Assembly: GCF_020614375.1 (NCBI RefSeq) | Contig: NZ_CP085327.1 | Location: forward strand, 1,724,823 to 1,788,822 | Length of the DNA stretch: 64,000 nt | From: Haladaptatus salinisoli | GTDB taxonomy: Archaea > Halobacteriota > Halobacteria > Halobacteriales > Haladaptataceae | Direction of reading: 5' to 3' | Shown here: positions 50,263-58,705 of the stretch, piece by piece | Position numbering within the stretch: position 1 is the first letter of the stretch | Layout: the number at the start of each line of letters is the position of its first letter | The notes under the pieces: model-generated | Database searches by the model: none | Seen by the model: only the letters and a program-made list of their open reading frames with translations | What the model was told of the DNA's origin: nothing | Program-made: the position numbers and the translations under genes

Positions 50263-51357
50263 ATGATGGCTTCTTCGGGACTGCGCAGCGATAGAATCGC
50301 GTGGGGAGCGGTCGGCGTACTCCTCACGCTCCTCGTCGCGTACACGCTGTACACATACCTCGGCGCGGTCGTGTTCGGCGTGTTCCTCTACTACGCGAAC
50401 AGGCCGGTTCATCGCCGAATCGAGCGACGAATCGGCCATCCGATACTCAGCACGACGGCGACGCTGCTTTTCTTCTCGGTGCCGATACTGCTGGTCGTGG
50501 GGTACGCGGGCCTCGTGGGGGTGCAGGAGCTAAACCAGTATCTCACGTCGCACTCGCTCGGCCCGCTTCGGTCGGCGCTGAACCGGTATCTCCCGGGGAA
50601 GAGCCTCACGAACTGGGGGCGAATGCTGAGCGTGCTCGCGTCGAACCCGCAACGACTGCTCTCGGGGAACGTCGTGAGCCTGCTCCAGCGGGCGCTGGGA
50701 CGAATCACGACCGTCGCGGCGTTCATCTTCAGCGTGCTCTCGCACCTGTTCGTGATGTTCCTCTTCGCGTACTACCTCCTCAAGCACGACGACGCCATCG
50801 CCGACTGGTTTCGGCGCAGTTTCGACTATCACGGCACCACCGTCGCGTTCGGCGAGCGCGTCGACGACCAACTGGAGACGATATTCTTCGGTAACCTCAT
50901 CACCATCGTGTTGACCTCGATCATCGCCACCGCCACCTACTACGGCCTGAACCGCCTCGTCGGGTCGACCATCGTCGCCTACCCCGTGTTGCTCGGGATA
51001 CTCACGGGCATCTTCACCCTGATTCCCGTCGTCGGGATGAAACTGCTGTACGTCCCCTACACCGCGGCTCTGCTCGTCGCCGCGTTCCGAAACCCGGGGG
51101 TTCCCCTCTGGTATCCCGCGCTCTACTTCGTCGTGACGCTGGTCGTCGTGGACACCATCCCCGACTTCTTCATCCGCTCGTACGTCTCGGCCGGCAGCAT
51201 CAGCATGGCGCTGATCCTGTTCGCGTACGTCCTCGGCTCCATCGCGTTCGGCTGGTACGGGCTGTTTCTCGGCCCGATAATCCTCGTTCTGTTCTACAAC
51301 TTCGCCCGCCTCGTCTTCCCGCAGTTGGTCAGCGGCGAGTCGATTCGACCGGAGTGA
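50263..51357 (+). CDS. AI-2E transporter family membrane protein
   Basis: About 364 residues from ATG 50263 (or the next codon, also ATG). Multiple membrane helices with the family layout: two N-terminal helices (VLLTLLVAYTLYTYLGAVVF, LFFSVPILLVVGYAGLVG), a long amphipathic middle region, then GILTGIFTLIPVVGMKLLYV and a PxxGxxL-type loop with VVVDTIPDFFIRSYVSAGSI. Bacterial members export AI-2 or act as Na+/H+ exchangers (TqsA/YdiK/UPF0118). In haloarchaea the substrate is unknown. Confidence 0.9.
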   Translation: MMASSGLRSDRIAWGAVGVLLTLLVAYTLYTYLGAVVFGVFLYYANRPVHRRIERRIGHPILSTTATLLFFSVPILLVVGYAGLVGVQELNQYLTSHSLGPLRSALNRYLPGKSLTNWGRMLSVLASNPQRLLSGNVVSLLQRALGRITTVAAFIFSVLSHLFVMFLFAYYLLKHDDAIADWFRRSFDYHGTTVAFGERVDDQLETIFFGNLITIVLTSIIATATYYGLNRLVGSTIVAYPVLLGILTGIFTLIPVVGMKLLYVPYTAALLVAAFRNPGVPLWYPALYFVVTLVVVDTIPDFFIRSYVSAGSISMALILFAYVLGSIAFGWYGLFLGPIILVLFYNFARLVFPQLVSGESIRPE

Positions 51358-51414
51358 GCCGAGTCGGTCGAACGACGAAACGCAGGGTCGCCGCCCCGCC
51401 GCGACGGGGGGCGT

Positions 51415-52095
51415 TCACGGCGACTTTTCGCCGAGGAGGTCGTCCAACATCGCGTCGACGTGGTCGATTTCCTCTTGGACGACCCCGTGGCCCATCCCCT
51501 CGAATATCCGCTCGGTCACGTCGGCGTCGAGTTCGCCGAGCACGTCCCTCGTCTCGTGCACCCGCTCGACCGGGATGTGGGGGTCGACGTCGCTACAGCC
51601 GAGGTAGACGGGCGTTCCGCCGAGCGACCCGTCGTAGTCGCGGGGGGTCCCGTCGGGGCCGATGAGACCGCCGCTGAACCCGGCGACGCCGCCGTACCGC
51701 CGCGCGTTCCGCGCGACGAACTCGGTCGTCAGGCACGCCCCCTGCGAGAAGCCGAGCAGGAACGCTCGTTCGGACGAAATCCCGGCCGCGTCGAGGTCGT
51801 CCACCACCGCGCCGAGCAGGGCCAGCGCGGACGAGAGGTACGGTTCGTTCGATTCCATCGGCGCGAGAAACGACTGCGGATACCACGTGTTTCTGGTGGC
51901 CTGCGGCGCGACGTACGCGACGTTCGGGCGTTGGAACTCGTTCGCCAGTTCGAGGATGCTCTCCGCCGTCGCGCCCCGACCGTGCGTCAGGACCATCGCG
52001 GCGTCGGCCTCGTCGAGCGTCGCGCCCGCCGTCGCGACGGGTTGGCCCGAGTGCGGCCCGTCGATTCCGTCAGTGGTGAAGTTGGCGTCCGACAT
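51415..52095 (-). CDS. Carboxylesterase/phospholipase-type alpha/beta hydrolase
   Basis: 226 residues. Serine nucleophile in LLGFSQGACLTTEF, oxyanion region AAMVLTHGRGATAE, catalytic Asp in YLGCSDVDPHIPVERV, and catalytic His in FEGMGHGVVQEE. It belongs to the abhydrolase_2 (YpfH/EstB-like) group that hydrolyses short-chain esters or lysophospholipids. It stands alone, convergent with the AI-2E gene. Confidence 0.93.
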   Translation of the reverse strand: MSDANFTTDGIDGPHSGQPVATAGATLDEADAAMVLTHGRGATAESILELANEFQRPNVAYVAPQATRNTWYPQSFLAPMESNEPYLSSALALLGAVVDDLDAAGISSERAFLLGFSQGACLTTEFVARNARRYGGVAGFSGGLIGPDGTPRDYDGSLGGTPVYLGCSDVDPHIPVERVHETRDVLGELDADVTERIFEGMGHGVVQEEIDHVDAMLDDLLGEKSP

Positions 52096-52150
52096 CGGCT
52101 CGATAGTCGCGCTCGTCGTCCGTATTCTTTCCGTCGGCGCGGCGCGTTCG

Positions 52151-53575
52151 TCACGTCTCGACGCCCCCGCGCTCTTCCATCATCGCCGCGGCGCGCGACG
52201 TCCAGCCACCCCGGTAGAATCCCGCTCCGACCACCGACATCGACCAGACGTAGTGGAGCAAGATTCCCGCGTAGACGCCGACGACGCCGTACCCCAGCCG
52301 AACGCCGACCAGCCACGAGAAGCCGACCATGAAGAGGAACATTCCGGAGACGCGGGCGAAAAACGGCGTCGTCGTGTCGCTGCCGCCCTGCAGCGAGCCC
52401 GCGAGGACGACGAACGTGACGAGGAACGGCGCGGCCAGTCCGTACACGCGGGCGAAGTCCGCGGCGTACCGCAGGGTCTCCGGGGAGGAGGTGAACAGCC
52501 TGACGAGCGGTTCCGCGGCGAGAAAGAGCGCTCCGCCGATGCCGCCGACCGTCAGGAGTCCGAGCGCGGCGGTCGCCCAGCCCTCGAATCGCGCCCGCTC
52601 GGGGTCGCCGTCGCCGAGCGCCTGCCCGACCACGACGCTCGACGCCACGCTGTACCCCCGCGAGAGCGGGCCGGTCACCTGCTGGTACACCCGGCGGCCG
52701 ATCTGGTAGGCCGCGTTGACCTCCGTTCCGAACGCGAGCAGGATGGCGTTGAAGGGGAACTCCGCGACGGTCGCCGCGAACCCCTCGGCGATCCGCGGCG
52801 CGCTGACGACGAGCAACTGCTTCGTGATGATTCGATTTCGCGGCCGCGCGAAGGAGGCCCGCGTCCAACCGCCGTAAATCGCCAGCAGGAGCGCCGTCGC
52901 GGTGAACAGGTTGCCGCCCGCGGTTGCGACGCCGGCCCCGACGATTCCCAAATCCGGAAACGGACCCGCGCCGAGGCCGAGCGCCACGGTGCCGCCGATG
53001 TTGAGGAGGTTGGAGACGACGTTGACGTACATCGGCGTCCGGGTGTCGCCGGTTCCTTGCAGGGAGCGCGCGGCGACCAGCGCGACGTGTCGGGCGGGCG
53101 CGGTGAGGAAGATGACGGTGAGGTAGGTGCCGCCCATCTCCGCGACGGGTTCGGACGCGCCGAGGACGGAAATCGCGGACTCTGCGAACAGGAGACCGAA
53201 GAGGACGAAGGGAAGTCCCGCGAGCGCGCCGACGAGGATGGCCTGCGTGACGGCCTCGTCGCGGTTGGCCGTCGCGCCGCGTCCGGTGTCCTGACTGGAG
53301 AGCGCGATGGCACCGCCGCCGAGACCGAGGCCGATGCGGAGCGGGAGGCGCGCGTAGAGATCCGCGAGACCGATGGCGGCGACGGCGGCGGGCGATATCA
53401 GTCCGACGACGATGATGTCGGTCGTCCGCATCAGCGTCCGGAGCACCTGCTCGGCCATCACGGGCCACGAGAGACCGACGACTCGTCGCCAGACCGCGAC
53501 CACTCGCTCGCGAAGCGTCACGCGACGCGGTTCTTTCCGACGGGGTTTGGCTGTACCGGAACGGGCAACCCCCAC
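52151..53575 (-). CDS. MATE-family multidrug/organic-cation exporter
   Basis: 474 residues with 12 hydrophobic segments in two homologous halves. Signatures: LSWPVMAEQVLRTLMRTTDI, IGLGLGGGAIALSSQDTGRG, APARHVALVAARSLQGTGDT, and the second-half counterparts APRIAEGFAATVAEFPFNAI and FLVTFVVLAGSLQGGSDTTT. MATE proteins export organic cations against Na+ or H+. The start is a GTG at 53575; an internal GTG at 53521 is an alternative. A second, only distantly similar MATE gene stands at 55435. Confidence 0.94.
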   Translation of the reverse strand: MGVARSGTAKPRRKEPRRVTLRERVVAVWRRVVGLSWPVMAEQVLRTLMRTTDIIVVGLISPAAVAAIGLADLYARLPLRIGLGLGGGAIALSSQDTGRGATANRDEAVTQAILVGALAGLPFVLFGLLFAESAISVLGASEPVAEMGGTYLTVIFLTAPARHVALVAARSLQGTGDTRTPMYVNVVSNLLNIGGTVALGLGAGPFPDLGIVGAGVATAGGNLFTATALLLAIYGGWTRASFARPRNRIITKQLLVVSAPRIAEGFAATVAEFPFNAILLAFGTEVNAAYQIGRRVYQQVTGPLSRGYSVASSVVVGQALGDGDPERARFEGWATAALGLLTVGGIGGALFLAAEPLVRLFTSSPETLRYAADFARVYGLAAPFLVTFVVLAGSLQGGSDTTTPFFARVSGMFLFMVGFSWLVGVRLGYGVVGVYAGILLHYVWSMSVVGAGFYRGGWTSRAAAMMEERGGVET

Positions 53576-53584
53576 GAGCGCGGA

Positions 53585-54382
53585 TCAGAGCAGGCCGAGG
53601 ACGAAACCCGCACCCATCAGAATCAGCACCGCCGCCGAGAACGCCGGGAGGTGCTCGGCGTAGCGCTCGACCCGTTCCCCCGACCGCTCGTAGCCCGCGA
53701 TGAGCAGGAGCGTCAGTCCCACGATGCCGACGATGACCGTCAGCGCGTAGACGACCATCAGCTCGAGACAGTGGTTCGTCGTGCTGCAGATGGCGATTAT
53801 CTCGAACTCCTCCTCGTGGGCGAAGCCGAGCACGAAGGCGAATCCCGCGATTCCCCACAGACCGCGGTCGGTCGCGTCCTCCGCCGACCTGTGGGAGTGA
53901 CCGCCGACGAACGGAAGCGCCCGCTTCGCCTTCCCGAGCAAACCGTCCCCGTCGCCGCGGTGGTCGTGCGAGTGAGCGTGTCCGTGGTGGTCGTGCTCGT
54001 CGTGTGAGTGGTCGTGCGAATGCCCGCTTCCGTGGGAATGGGAGTGACCGTGGAAGTACTCGCGAACCCCGAGCAGAATCAGCACGACGCCCGCCACGAC
54101 GCTCACCGGACCGCCGATCTGAACTCCGCCGACCGTCAGCGGCTCGTTCACCCGCGCGAGGTCGAAGTACTTCTTCGCCCAGAAGAACGCGAACACCATC
54201 GCGACGCTGCTTATCAGGTGTCCGACGCCGAGCACGAAGCCCGCCGCGAGGCCGGAGAGCCACTTGTTCGTCCGGTCGAGCGCGTACGAAGCGGCGACCG
54301 GCCACCCGTGCCCCGGTTCGACGCCGTGTACGAAGCCGAGCGCGACCGTTCCCAACAGCACTCCGAGTTCGACGTTCCACAT
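53585..54382 (-). CDS. His-rich nickel/cobalt transporter-like protein (NicO/RcnA-like)
   Basis: 265 residues from ATG 54382. Six or so helices with the NicO signature VALGFVHGVEPGHGWPVAAS (H..EPGH), LVSSVAMVF-type second helix (GHLISSVAMVFAFFW) and a later WGIAGFAFVLGFAHEEEFEI. Between them, about residues 112-145, lies a cytoplasmic or external loop with about 16 histidines alternating with Ser, Asp and Gly, surely a metal-binding sensor or buffer. The divergent neighbour is nikR, so nickel is the most likely ion. Export versus uptake cannot be decided from sequence. Confidence 0.92.
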   Translation of the reverse strand: MWNVELGVLLGTVALGFVHGVEPGHGWPVAASYALDRTNKWLSGLAAGFVLGVGHLISSVAMVFAFFWAKKYFDLARVNEPLTVGGVQIGGPVSVVAGVVLILLGVREYFHGHSHSHGSGHSHDHSHDEHDHHGHAHSHDHRGDGDGLLGKAKRALPFVGGHSHRSAEDATDRGLWGIAGFAFVLGFAHEEEFEIIAICSTTNHCLELMVVYALTVIVGIVGLTLLLIAGYERSGERVERYAEHLPAFSAAVLILMGAGFVLGLL

Positions 54383-54420
54383 CCGGTCGGAGTTACAGAC
54401 CACCGACGCATACCGGTTGT

Positions 54421-54447
54421 TATTACCGAATTGCTGAAGGGGTAATA
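54421..54447. promoter_or_regulatory. Candidate NikR operator between the transporter and nikR
   Basis: TATTACC (54421-54427) and GGTAATA (54441-54447) form a perfect 7-bp inverted repeat with a 13-base spacer, so the half-site centres are 20 bases, about two helical turns, apart on the same face. The spacing and dyad form fit a tetrameric ribbon-helix-helix NikR. It lies in the 75-base divergent gap. Confidence 0.55.
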
Positions 54448-54457
54448 TCTCGAACCG

Positions 54458-54853
54458 ATGGTCATGCGAACGAGTCTCAGCGTCCCCGACGACGTGCTCT
54501 CGGCGTTCGACGAGACGTGGCGAGCGCAGGGGTTGGAATCGCGCTCTCGGGCCGTGCGCGAGGCGATGTCCGAGTACACCGAAGCCCACTCCCGGTTCGA
54601 GGACGTGTCGGGCGACATCGCCGCGGTGCTCGCGTTCGATTACGAACACGGGTCGGTCGTCGGCGACCTCCACGCCATCCAGCACGAGTTTCACGAGGTC
54701 ATCAACACGACCAGTCACGTTCACCACGACGACTGGTGTCTCGAAACGGTGTTCTGTCGCGGCCCGGCGGAGCGAGTCCGCGAACTCGCCTACCGGCTCA
54801 GGGATTTCGACGCCGTCGGGCGCGTGAAGGTGCTCTCGATTCGGCCGAGGTGA
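54458..54853 (+). CDS. nikR: Nickel-responsive regulator NikR
   Basis: 131 residues. An N-terminal ribbon-helix-helix (MRTSLSVPDDVLSAFDETWR, SRSRAVREAMSEY) is followed by an ACT-like metal domain with the high-affinity nickel ligands: HEFHEVINTTSHVHHDDWC gives His, HxH and Cys in the known NikR pattern. The end is VKVLSIRPR. NikR represses or activates nickel transport genes when nickel is high. The divergent gene is a His-rich Ni/Co transporter, and a dyad lies between them. ATG 54458 or 54464 both possible. Confidence 0.96.
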   Translation: MVMRTSLSVPDDVLSAFDETWRAQGLESRSRAVREAMSEYTEAHSRFEDVSGDIAAVLAFDYEHGSVVGDLHAIQHEFHEVINTTSHVHHDDWCLETVFCRGPAERVRELAYRLRDFDAVGRVKVLSIRPR

Positions 54854-54856
54854 CCG

Positions 54857-55246
54857 ATGCGGGTGTTCGTCTACGGAACTCTCACGGACCCGAACCGCGT
54901 CGCGTCCGTGGTCGAGACGTTCGAGTTCGTCGGCGACGCGGTGCTCTCGGGACTGCATCGCGTCGACGGTCGCTATCCGACGCTCGCACCGGGCGGCGAG
55001 ACGGACGGTCGACTCCTCGAAACCGACGACGTCGCCGCGCTCGATGCGTACGAGGGCGTCGAATACGGACTGTACGTCCGGGTCGCGGTTCCGACGGCGG
55101 AGGGAGGCGAAGCGGAAGTGTACGTCGGAGACGCGAACCGTCTCGGCGTCGCCGAGTCCGTATCGTGGCCCGGCGGCGGAACGCTCGAACGGCGCGTTCG
55201 TCGGTTCGTCGACGACCGAGACGTCCGCGTTCGGGTGACCGAATGA
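54857..55246 (+). CDS. Gamma-glutamylcyclotransferase-like (AIG2/GGACT) protein
   Basis: 129 residues, three bases after nikR. The first line MRVFVYGTLTDPNRVASVVE has the YGTL substrate loop of the GGCT fold. Other landmarks are LHRVDGRYPTLAPG and the catalytic-type Glu near DAYEGVEYGLYVR. Members remove gamma-glutamyl groups as 5-oxoproline; haloarchaea use gamma-glutamylcysteine as thiol, a possible substrate. Co-transcription with nikR is likely from spacing. Confidence 0.92.
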   Translation: MRVFVYGTLTDPNRVASVVETFEFVGDAVLSGLHRVDGRYPTLAPGGETDGRLLETDDVAALDAYEGVEYGLYVRVAVPTAEGGEAEVYVGDANRLGVAESVSWPGGGTLERRVRRFVDDRDVRVRVTE

Positions 55247-55261
55247 TTTATGTGTGACGTG

Positions 55262-55304
55262 CGTCAGACTCCGGCGTCTGCCTTCCGTCTGACGGAGGGA
55301 TTTT
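55262..55304 (+). terminator. Hairpin plus T-run after the nikR transcript
   Basis: CGTCAGAC (55262-55269) pairs exactly with GTCTGACG (55287-55294). Alternative smaller hairpins (CAGAC/GTCTG, TCCGTC/GACGGA) overlap it. TTTT follows at 55301-55304. A likely terminator for the nikR/GGCT transcript. Confidence 0.5.
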
Positions 55305-55434
55305 GGCGGCGCCTGCTATCGGTTTTCACTTTCACTCCAGCCCCCGTGGCTTTAAGTACCCCGGAGTGCACTTTCCGGACGCGGTCACACGCTCCGCGCT
55401 CCCATTCTTTCCCCTTTGGCCGGCGAGTGGAGAC

Positions 55435-56838
55435 TCAGTCCGCGGGATTCGTCGCGGCCTCGACGGCGCGCTCCAGCATCCCGTTGTTCGACGTGTAGTA
55501 GTAGTACGCGCCGGCACCGACCGCTGCGACGCAATTCGAAATCGTGACCGCCCAGAACACGGTGTGGACGCCGCGGTCGAGCCACAGAACGCCGAGGGCG
55601 GCGACGGGAAGCCTGATGGCCCAGTACTTCATCATATCCGCGATCATGGTCGTCTTGGTGCGGCGAGCACCGTTGAATCCGGCGTTGAAGAGGTACATCG
55701 CACCGATACCCCAGTAACCGTAGGCGAGTATCCTGAGATAGTCGATGGTGAGCGCGAGACCGTCCTCGCTGATGTCGGGGACGAAGATGTTCGTCAGCAG
55801 TTCGGGGATGAGCCACTGGACGACTCCGACGATGGAGAGACCGACGGCAGCGATGGCGACGCCGACCCACGTCGCCCTACTCGCCCGTAGCGGGTTGTCG
55901 GCACCGATGTTCTGGCCGATGACGCTCTGTGCCGCCTGTGCGAGGCCGCTGGCGGGGATGAAAGCGACGCTCGCGATTCGCGCGCCGACCGTGTACGCCG
56001 CGACGGCGGCGGTGCCACCGGCGGCGGCGACGATGCCGATGATGAGAACGCGAACCGACTGGCCGGCGAGGCGCTGGCCGAGCATGGGAAGTCCGATATC
56101 GACGAGTTCGCGGTAGTCGCCCATCCGGAACGTCATCGAGTTCCGCGTGAGCGTGTACCCGTCCCGGCCACGAAGCATCATTCCGAGCGCGAGAAGCGAC
56201 GAGATACCGTATCCGAGGATGGTGGCGAGAGCGGCACCGGCGATTTGGAGTCCGTCGAATCCGGGAATCAAGTAACCGAAGATGAGAAACGGATCGAGGA
56301 TGATGTTGACGGCGACCGCGACGACGTTGATGTAGAGGGCGGCCCGCGAATCGCCCCATCCGATGAACCCCATCTCGATGGTATCGCCCACGCCTATTAT
56401 CGGCAGTCCGAACGCGTACGTCGTCAGATAGACGATGGTGAGCGACGTGACCGCGGGGGTCGCACCGAACAGGGAGATGACGTTGGGTGCGAAGAGGAAC
56501 ACGAGGCCGAGGAGGACGAGGCCCATGACGAACGCCAACGTGATGCCGTGGAACGCCGCGCGGCGAGCACCCGCCTCGTCGTCCGCTCCGACGCGCTGGG
56601 AGACGAGCACCTGCGTCCCGACGAGCGGAATCATGAAAACGGCGAACAGAATGGCGGTGAGGGGGAAACTCAACCCGACCGCGGCGACCGCGTCCTCGCC
56701 GAGACGACCGACCCAGAACGTATCGACGACTTGTTGGGCGACTTGTACGAAGTTCTGTAAGACGAGGGGGGCGGCGAGGAGTACGAGGGCTCGTATTAAC
56801 GACCCGTCGGTGATTTCGTCCCGTGATAGCTCGGGCAT
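55435..56838 (-). CDS. MATE-family exporter
   Basis: 467 residues, 12 hydrophobic segments. The starts of the halves read ALVLLAAPLVLQNFVQVAQQ and GLPMLGQRLAGQSVRVLIIG; further landmarks are MEMGFIGWGDSR-type loop (here EMGFIGWGDSRAALYINVVA) and GIGAMYLFNAGFNGARRTKT. A DinF/NorM-like member that uses an ion gradient to expel organic compounds. Upstream DNA is AT-rich with TATA-like elements. It is not closely similar to the MATE at 52151. Confidence 0.94.
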   Translation of the reverse strand: MPELSRDEITDGSLIRALVLLAAPLVLQNFVQVAQQVVDTFWVGRLGEDAVAAVGLSFPLTAILFAVFMIPLVGTQVLVSQRVGADDEAGARRAAFHGITLAFVMGLVLLGLVFLFAPNVISLFGATPAVTSLTIVYLTTYAFGLPIIGVGDTIEMGFIGWGDSRAALYINVVAVAVNIILDPFLIFGYLIPGFDGLQIAGAALATILGYGISSLLALGMMLRGRDGYTLTRNSMTFRMGDYRELVDIGLPMLGQRLAGQSVRVLIIGIVAAAGGTAAVAAYTVGARIASVAFIPASGLAQAAQSVIGQNIGADNPLRASRATWVGVAIAAVGLSIVGVVQWLIPELLTNIFVPDISEDGLALTIDYLRILAYGYWGIGAMYLFNAGFNGARRTKTTMIADMMKYWAIRLPVAALGVLWLDRGVHTVFWAVTISNCVAAVGAGAYYYYTSNNGMLERAVEAATNPAD

Positions 56839-56997
56839 GGTTTTCAGCTATACAAATCATGAAATCCTGATGGTATTTATAAGTATTGTAGGGAGGATAT
56901 GACAATGGACGTCACCATGAAATAAGGAATTAAACGGTTTAATCGGAGAAATGTGGGATATTCATCGATTGAGTTAAAACGGTGTGTGAAGAATACT

Positions 56998-57309
56998 CTA
57001 CTCCGTCTGCTGCGGGGCTCGTTGACGCGTCCGCCGGCTCGCGCGACCGATCTTGTAGCTGGTGTAGATGAAATACAGACCCGCGAGGCCGACGAGCACG
57101 TAGATGAGGTACGTGACCGTCAGGGCGACGTCGGGGAGAAACAGCAGTCCCATCGCCTGCTGGACGACGTTCAGCGGTTCTCCGATCAATCCCGTCAGTC
57201 CGACGATGCCCCAGTTGAGCGCGCCGACCACGACCAGGAGAATGCTGAACCAGTCCAACCCGTTCGTGTTCATGCCGTCGTTCGTCCTCATACGGTCGTC
57301 CGTGGCCAT
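56998..57309 (-). CDS. DUF378 membrane protein
   Basis: 103 residues from ATG 57309. The DUF378 signature is complete: DWFSILLVVVGALNWGIVGL, then a loop and VALTVTYLIYVLVGLAGLYF. Two membrane helices with a short soluble tail. The family is widespread in bacteria and archaea; function unknown. It stands alone. Confidence 0.92.
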   Translation of the reverse strand: MATDDRMRTNDGMNTNGLDWFSILLVVVGALNWGIVGLTGLIGEPLNVVQQAMGLLFLPDVALTVTYLIYVLVGLAGLYFIYTSYKIGRASRRTRQRAPQQTE

Positions 57310-57498
57310 GTCGAACCGATAGGCGAGTGACTGCCATTGTTATTGGCTACTTGCTCCGCGACCGGAGCGGGTACCCCCGGATTTCCGATCGACAACAGCG
57401 GGATACGCGCGGCCGTCGAGTCACAATGGCGGTGAGAACGGGGCGAGTCTCCCTCGAATACCCTATCCTTTTGTCGCGGTAGCCCCAAGCCGTTACCA

Positions 57499-58437
57499 AT
57501 GAGTGGGCGGCGCAAGCCAAACTGGCTGAAGATGCGGCCTCCGTCGGGACAGGAGTTCACGGGAATCAAGCAGACGCTCCGGGAGCACGACCTTCACACC
57601 GTCTGCGAGGAGGCCAACTGTCCGAATCTCGGCGAGTGCTGGAGCGGACGAGGCGAGGACGGCGGGGGGACGGCCACCTTCATGCTGATGGGCCACCAGT
57701 GTACGCGCAGTTGCGGCTTCTGCGACGTGGACACCGGCGGCGGTGAACCGCTCGACCCGGACGAACCAACGAACGTGGCGAGCGCCATCGCGGAAATCGG
57801 CCTCGATTACGTGGTTCTCACGTCGGTCGACCGCGACGACCTCGAGGGACAAGGCGCGGGCCACTTCGCGCAGACGATTCGAGAGATAAAGAAGCGCCAC
57901 CCCGGCATCCTCGTGGAAGTGCTGATTCCGGACTTTCAGGGCGAAGAACGTCTCGTCCGGAAGATAATCGACGCCGAACCGGACGTCATCGCACACAACG
58001 TCGAGACGGTCGAACGGCTCCAGCGTCCCGTCCGCGACCCCCGAGCGGGCTACGAACAGAGCCTCGGCGTTCTCGAACAGGTCGAGCGCGAGTCGGACAT
58101 CTACACGAAGACCAGTCTGATGCTCGGCCTCGGGGAGTACGACCACGAAGTGTACCAGACGCTCTCGGACCTCCGGGAGACCGACGTGGACATCGTCACG
58201 CTCGGCCAGTATCTCCAGCCGTCGCGCACCCACCTCGACGTCGAGGCGTACGTCCATCCCGCGAAGTTCGAGACGTGGCGACAGGTCGCCGAGGACGAAC
58301 TCGGCTTCCTCTACTGCGCCAGCGGCCCGATGGTTCGGTCGTCGTACAAGGCGGGTGAGCTGTTCGTCGACGCCATTCTCCGGGACGGGAAGACGGTGGA
58401 GCAAGCGAGGCGGGAAGCTCGGAGAGCCTCCGTGTGA
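57499..58437 (+). CDS. lipA: Lipoyl synthase
   Basis: 312-residue radical-SAM enzyme that inserts two sulfurs into octanoyl groups on E2 and GcvH proteins. The N-terminal auxiliary cluster is formed by HTVCEEANCPNLGECW, the radical-SAM cluster by CTRSCGFCDVDTG (CxxxCxxC), and the C-terminal Ser is in GPMVRSSYKAGE. GGGTATFMLMG and VVLTSVDRDDLEGQGAGHFA are family landmarks. It precedes the 2-oxoacid dehydrogenase operon, whose E2 is its substrate. Confidence 0.97.
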   Translation: MSGRRKPNWLKMRPPSGQEFTGIKQTLREHDLHTVCEEANCPNLGECWSGRGEDGGGTATFMLMGHQCTRSCGFCDVDTGGGEPLDPDEPTNVASAIAEIGLDYVVLTSVDRDDLEGQGAGHFAQTIREIKKRHPGILVEVLIPDFQGEERLVRKIIDAEPDVIAHNVETVERLQRPVRDPRAGYEQSLGVLEQVERESDIYTKTSLMLGLGEYDHEVYQTLSDLRETDVDIVTLGQYLQPSRTHLDVEAYVHPAKFETWRQVAEDELGFLYCASGPMVRSSYKAGELFVDAILRDGKTVEQARREARRASV

Positions 58438-58576
58438 GTGAGCGGGCGGAACGACCCGCGAGGCGGGAATTGCGCTGTTTCTTGTCAATGAAATCGCCAA
58501 TCGATGCACAACGTTGTTCATCGGCTCTCAAGACCGTACGAGTATGTCCATCGACAGACCGGTATTCGGCCGGCAA

Positions 58577-58586
58577 TTTTATAATT
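58577..58586 (+). promoter_or_regulatory. TATA-like element ahead of the 2-oxoacid dehydrogenase operon
   Basis: TTTTATAATT lies in an AT-rich stretch about 120 bases before the E1-alpha start. A second element GTTAATTACG near 58653 would give a shorter leader. Both are plausible. Confidence 0.4.
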
Positions 58587-58676
58587 GGAAATTCTATCGG
58601 CGTTTGCGGGACAAACCCACAAAAATGGCATGTGGAGCGGTTTCTATGGGAAGTTAATTACGAAAACCCTATAGTG

Positions 58677-58698
58677 TGCGCGAGAGTTTTTTCGCGCA
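58677..58698 (+). promoter_or_regulatory. Stem-loop abutting the pdhA start
   Basis: TGCGCGA (58677-58683) pairs with TCGCGCA (58692-58698) around an 8-base loop rich in T. It ends 7 bases before ATG 58706. It could influence translation of the E1-alpha subunit or be a protein site. Confidence 0.35.
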
Positions 58699-58705
58699 TG
58701 TCAGG

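Noticed and set aside
52332-54007. Long plus-strand frames (up to 781 codons) opposite the MATE and Ni/Co transporter genes
   Set aside because: Arg/Asp/Gly-rich antisense shadow; the minus strand encodes clear membrane proteins there.
53985-54060. His-codon repeat in the Ni/Co transporter as a CRISPR-like or tandem repeat element
   Set aside because: It is coding, encodes the His-rich metal loop, and has no regular repeat/spacer structure.
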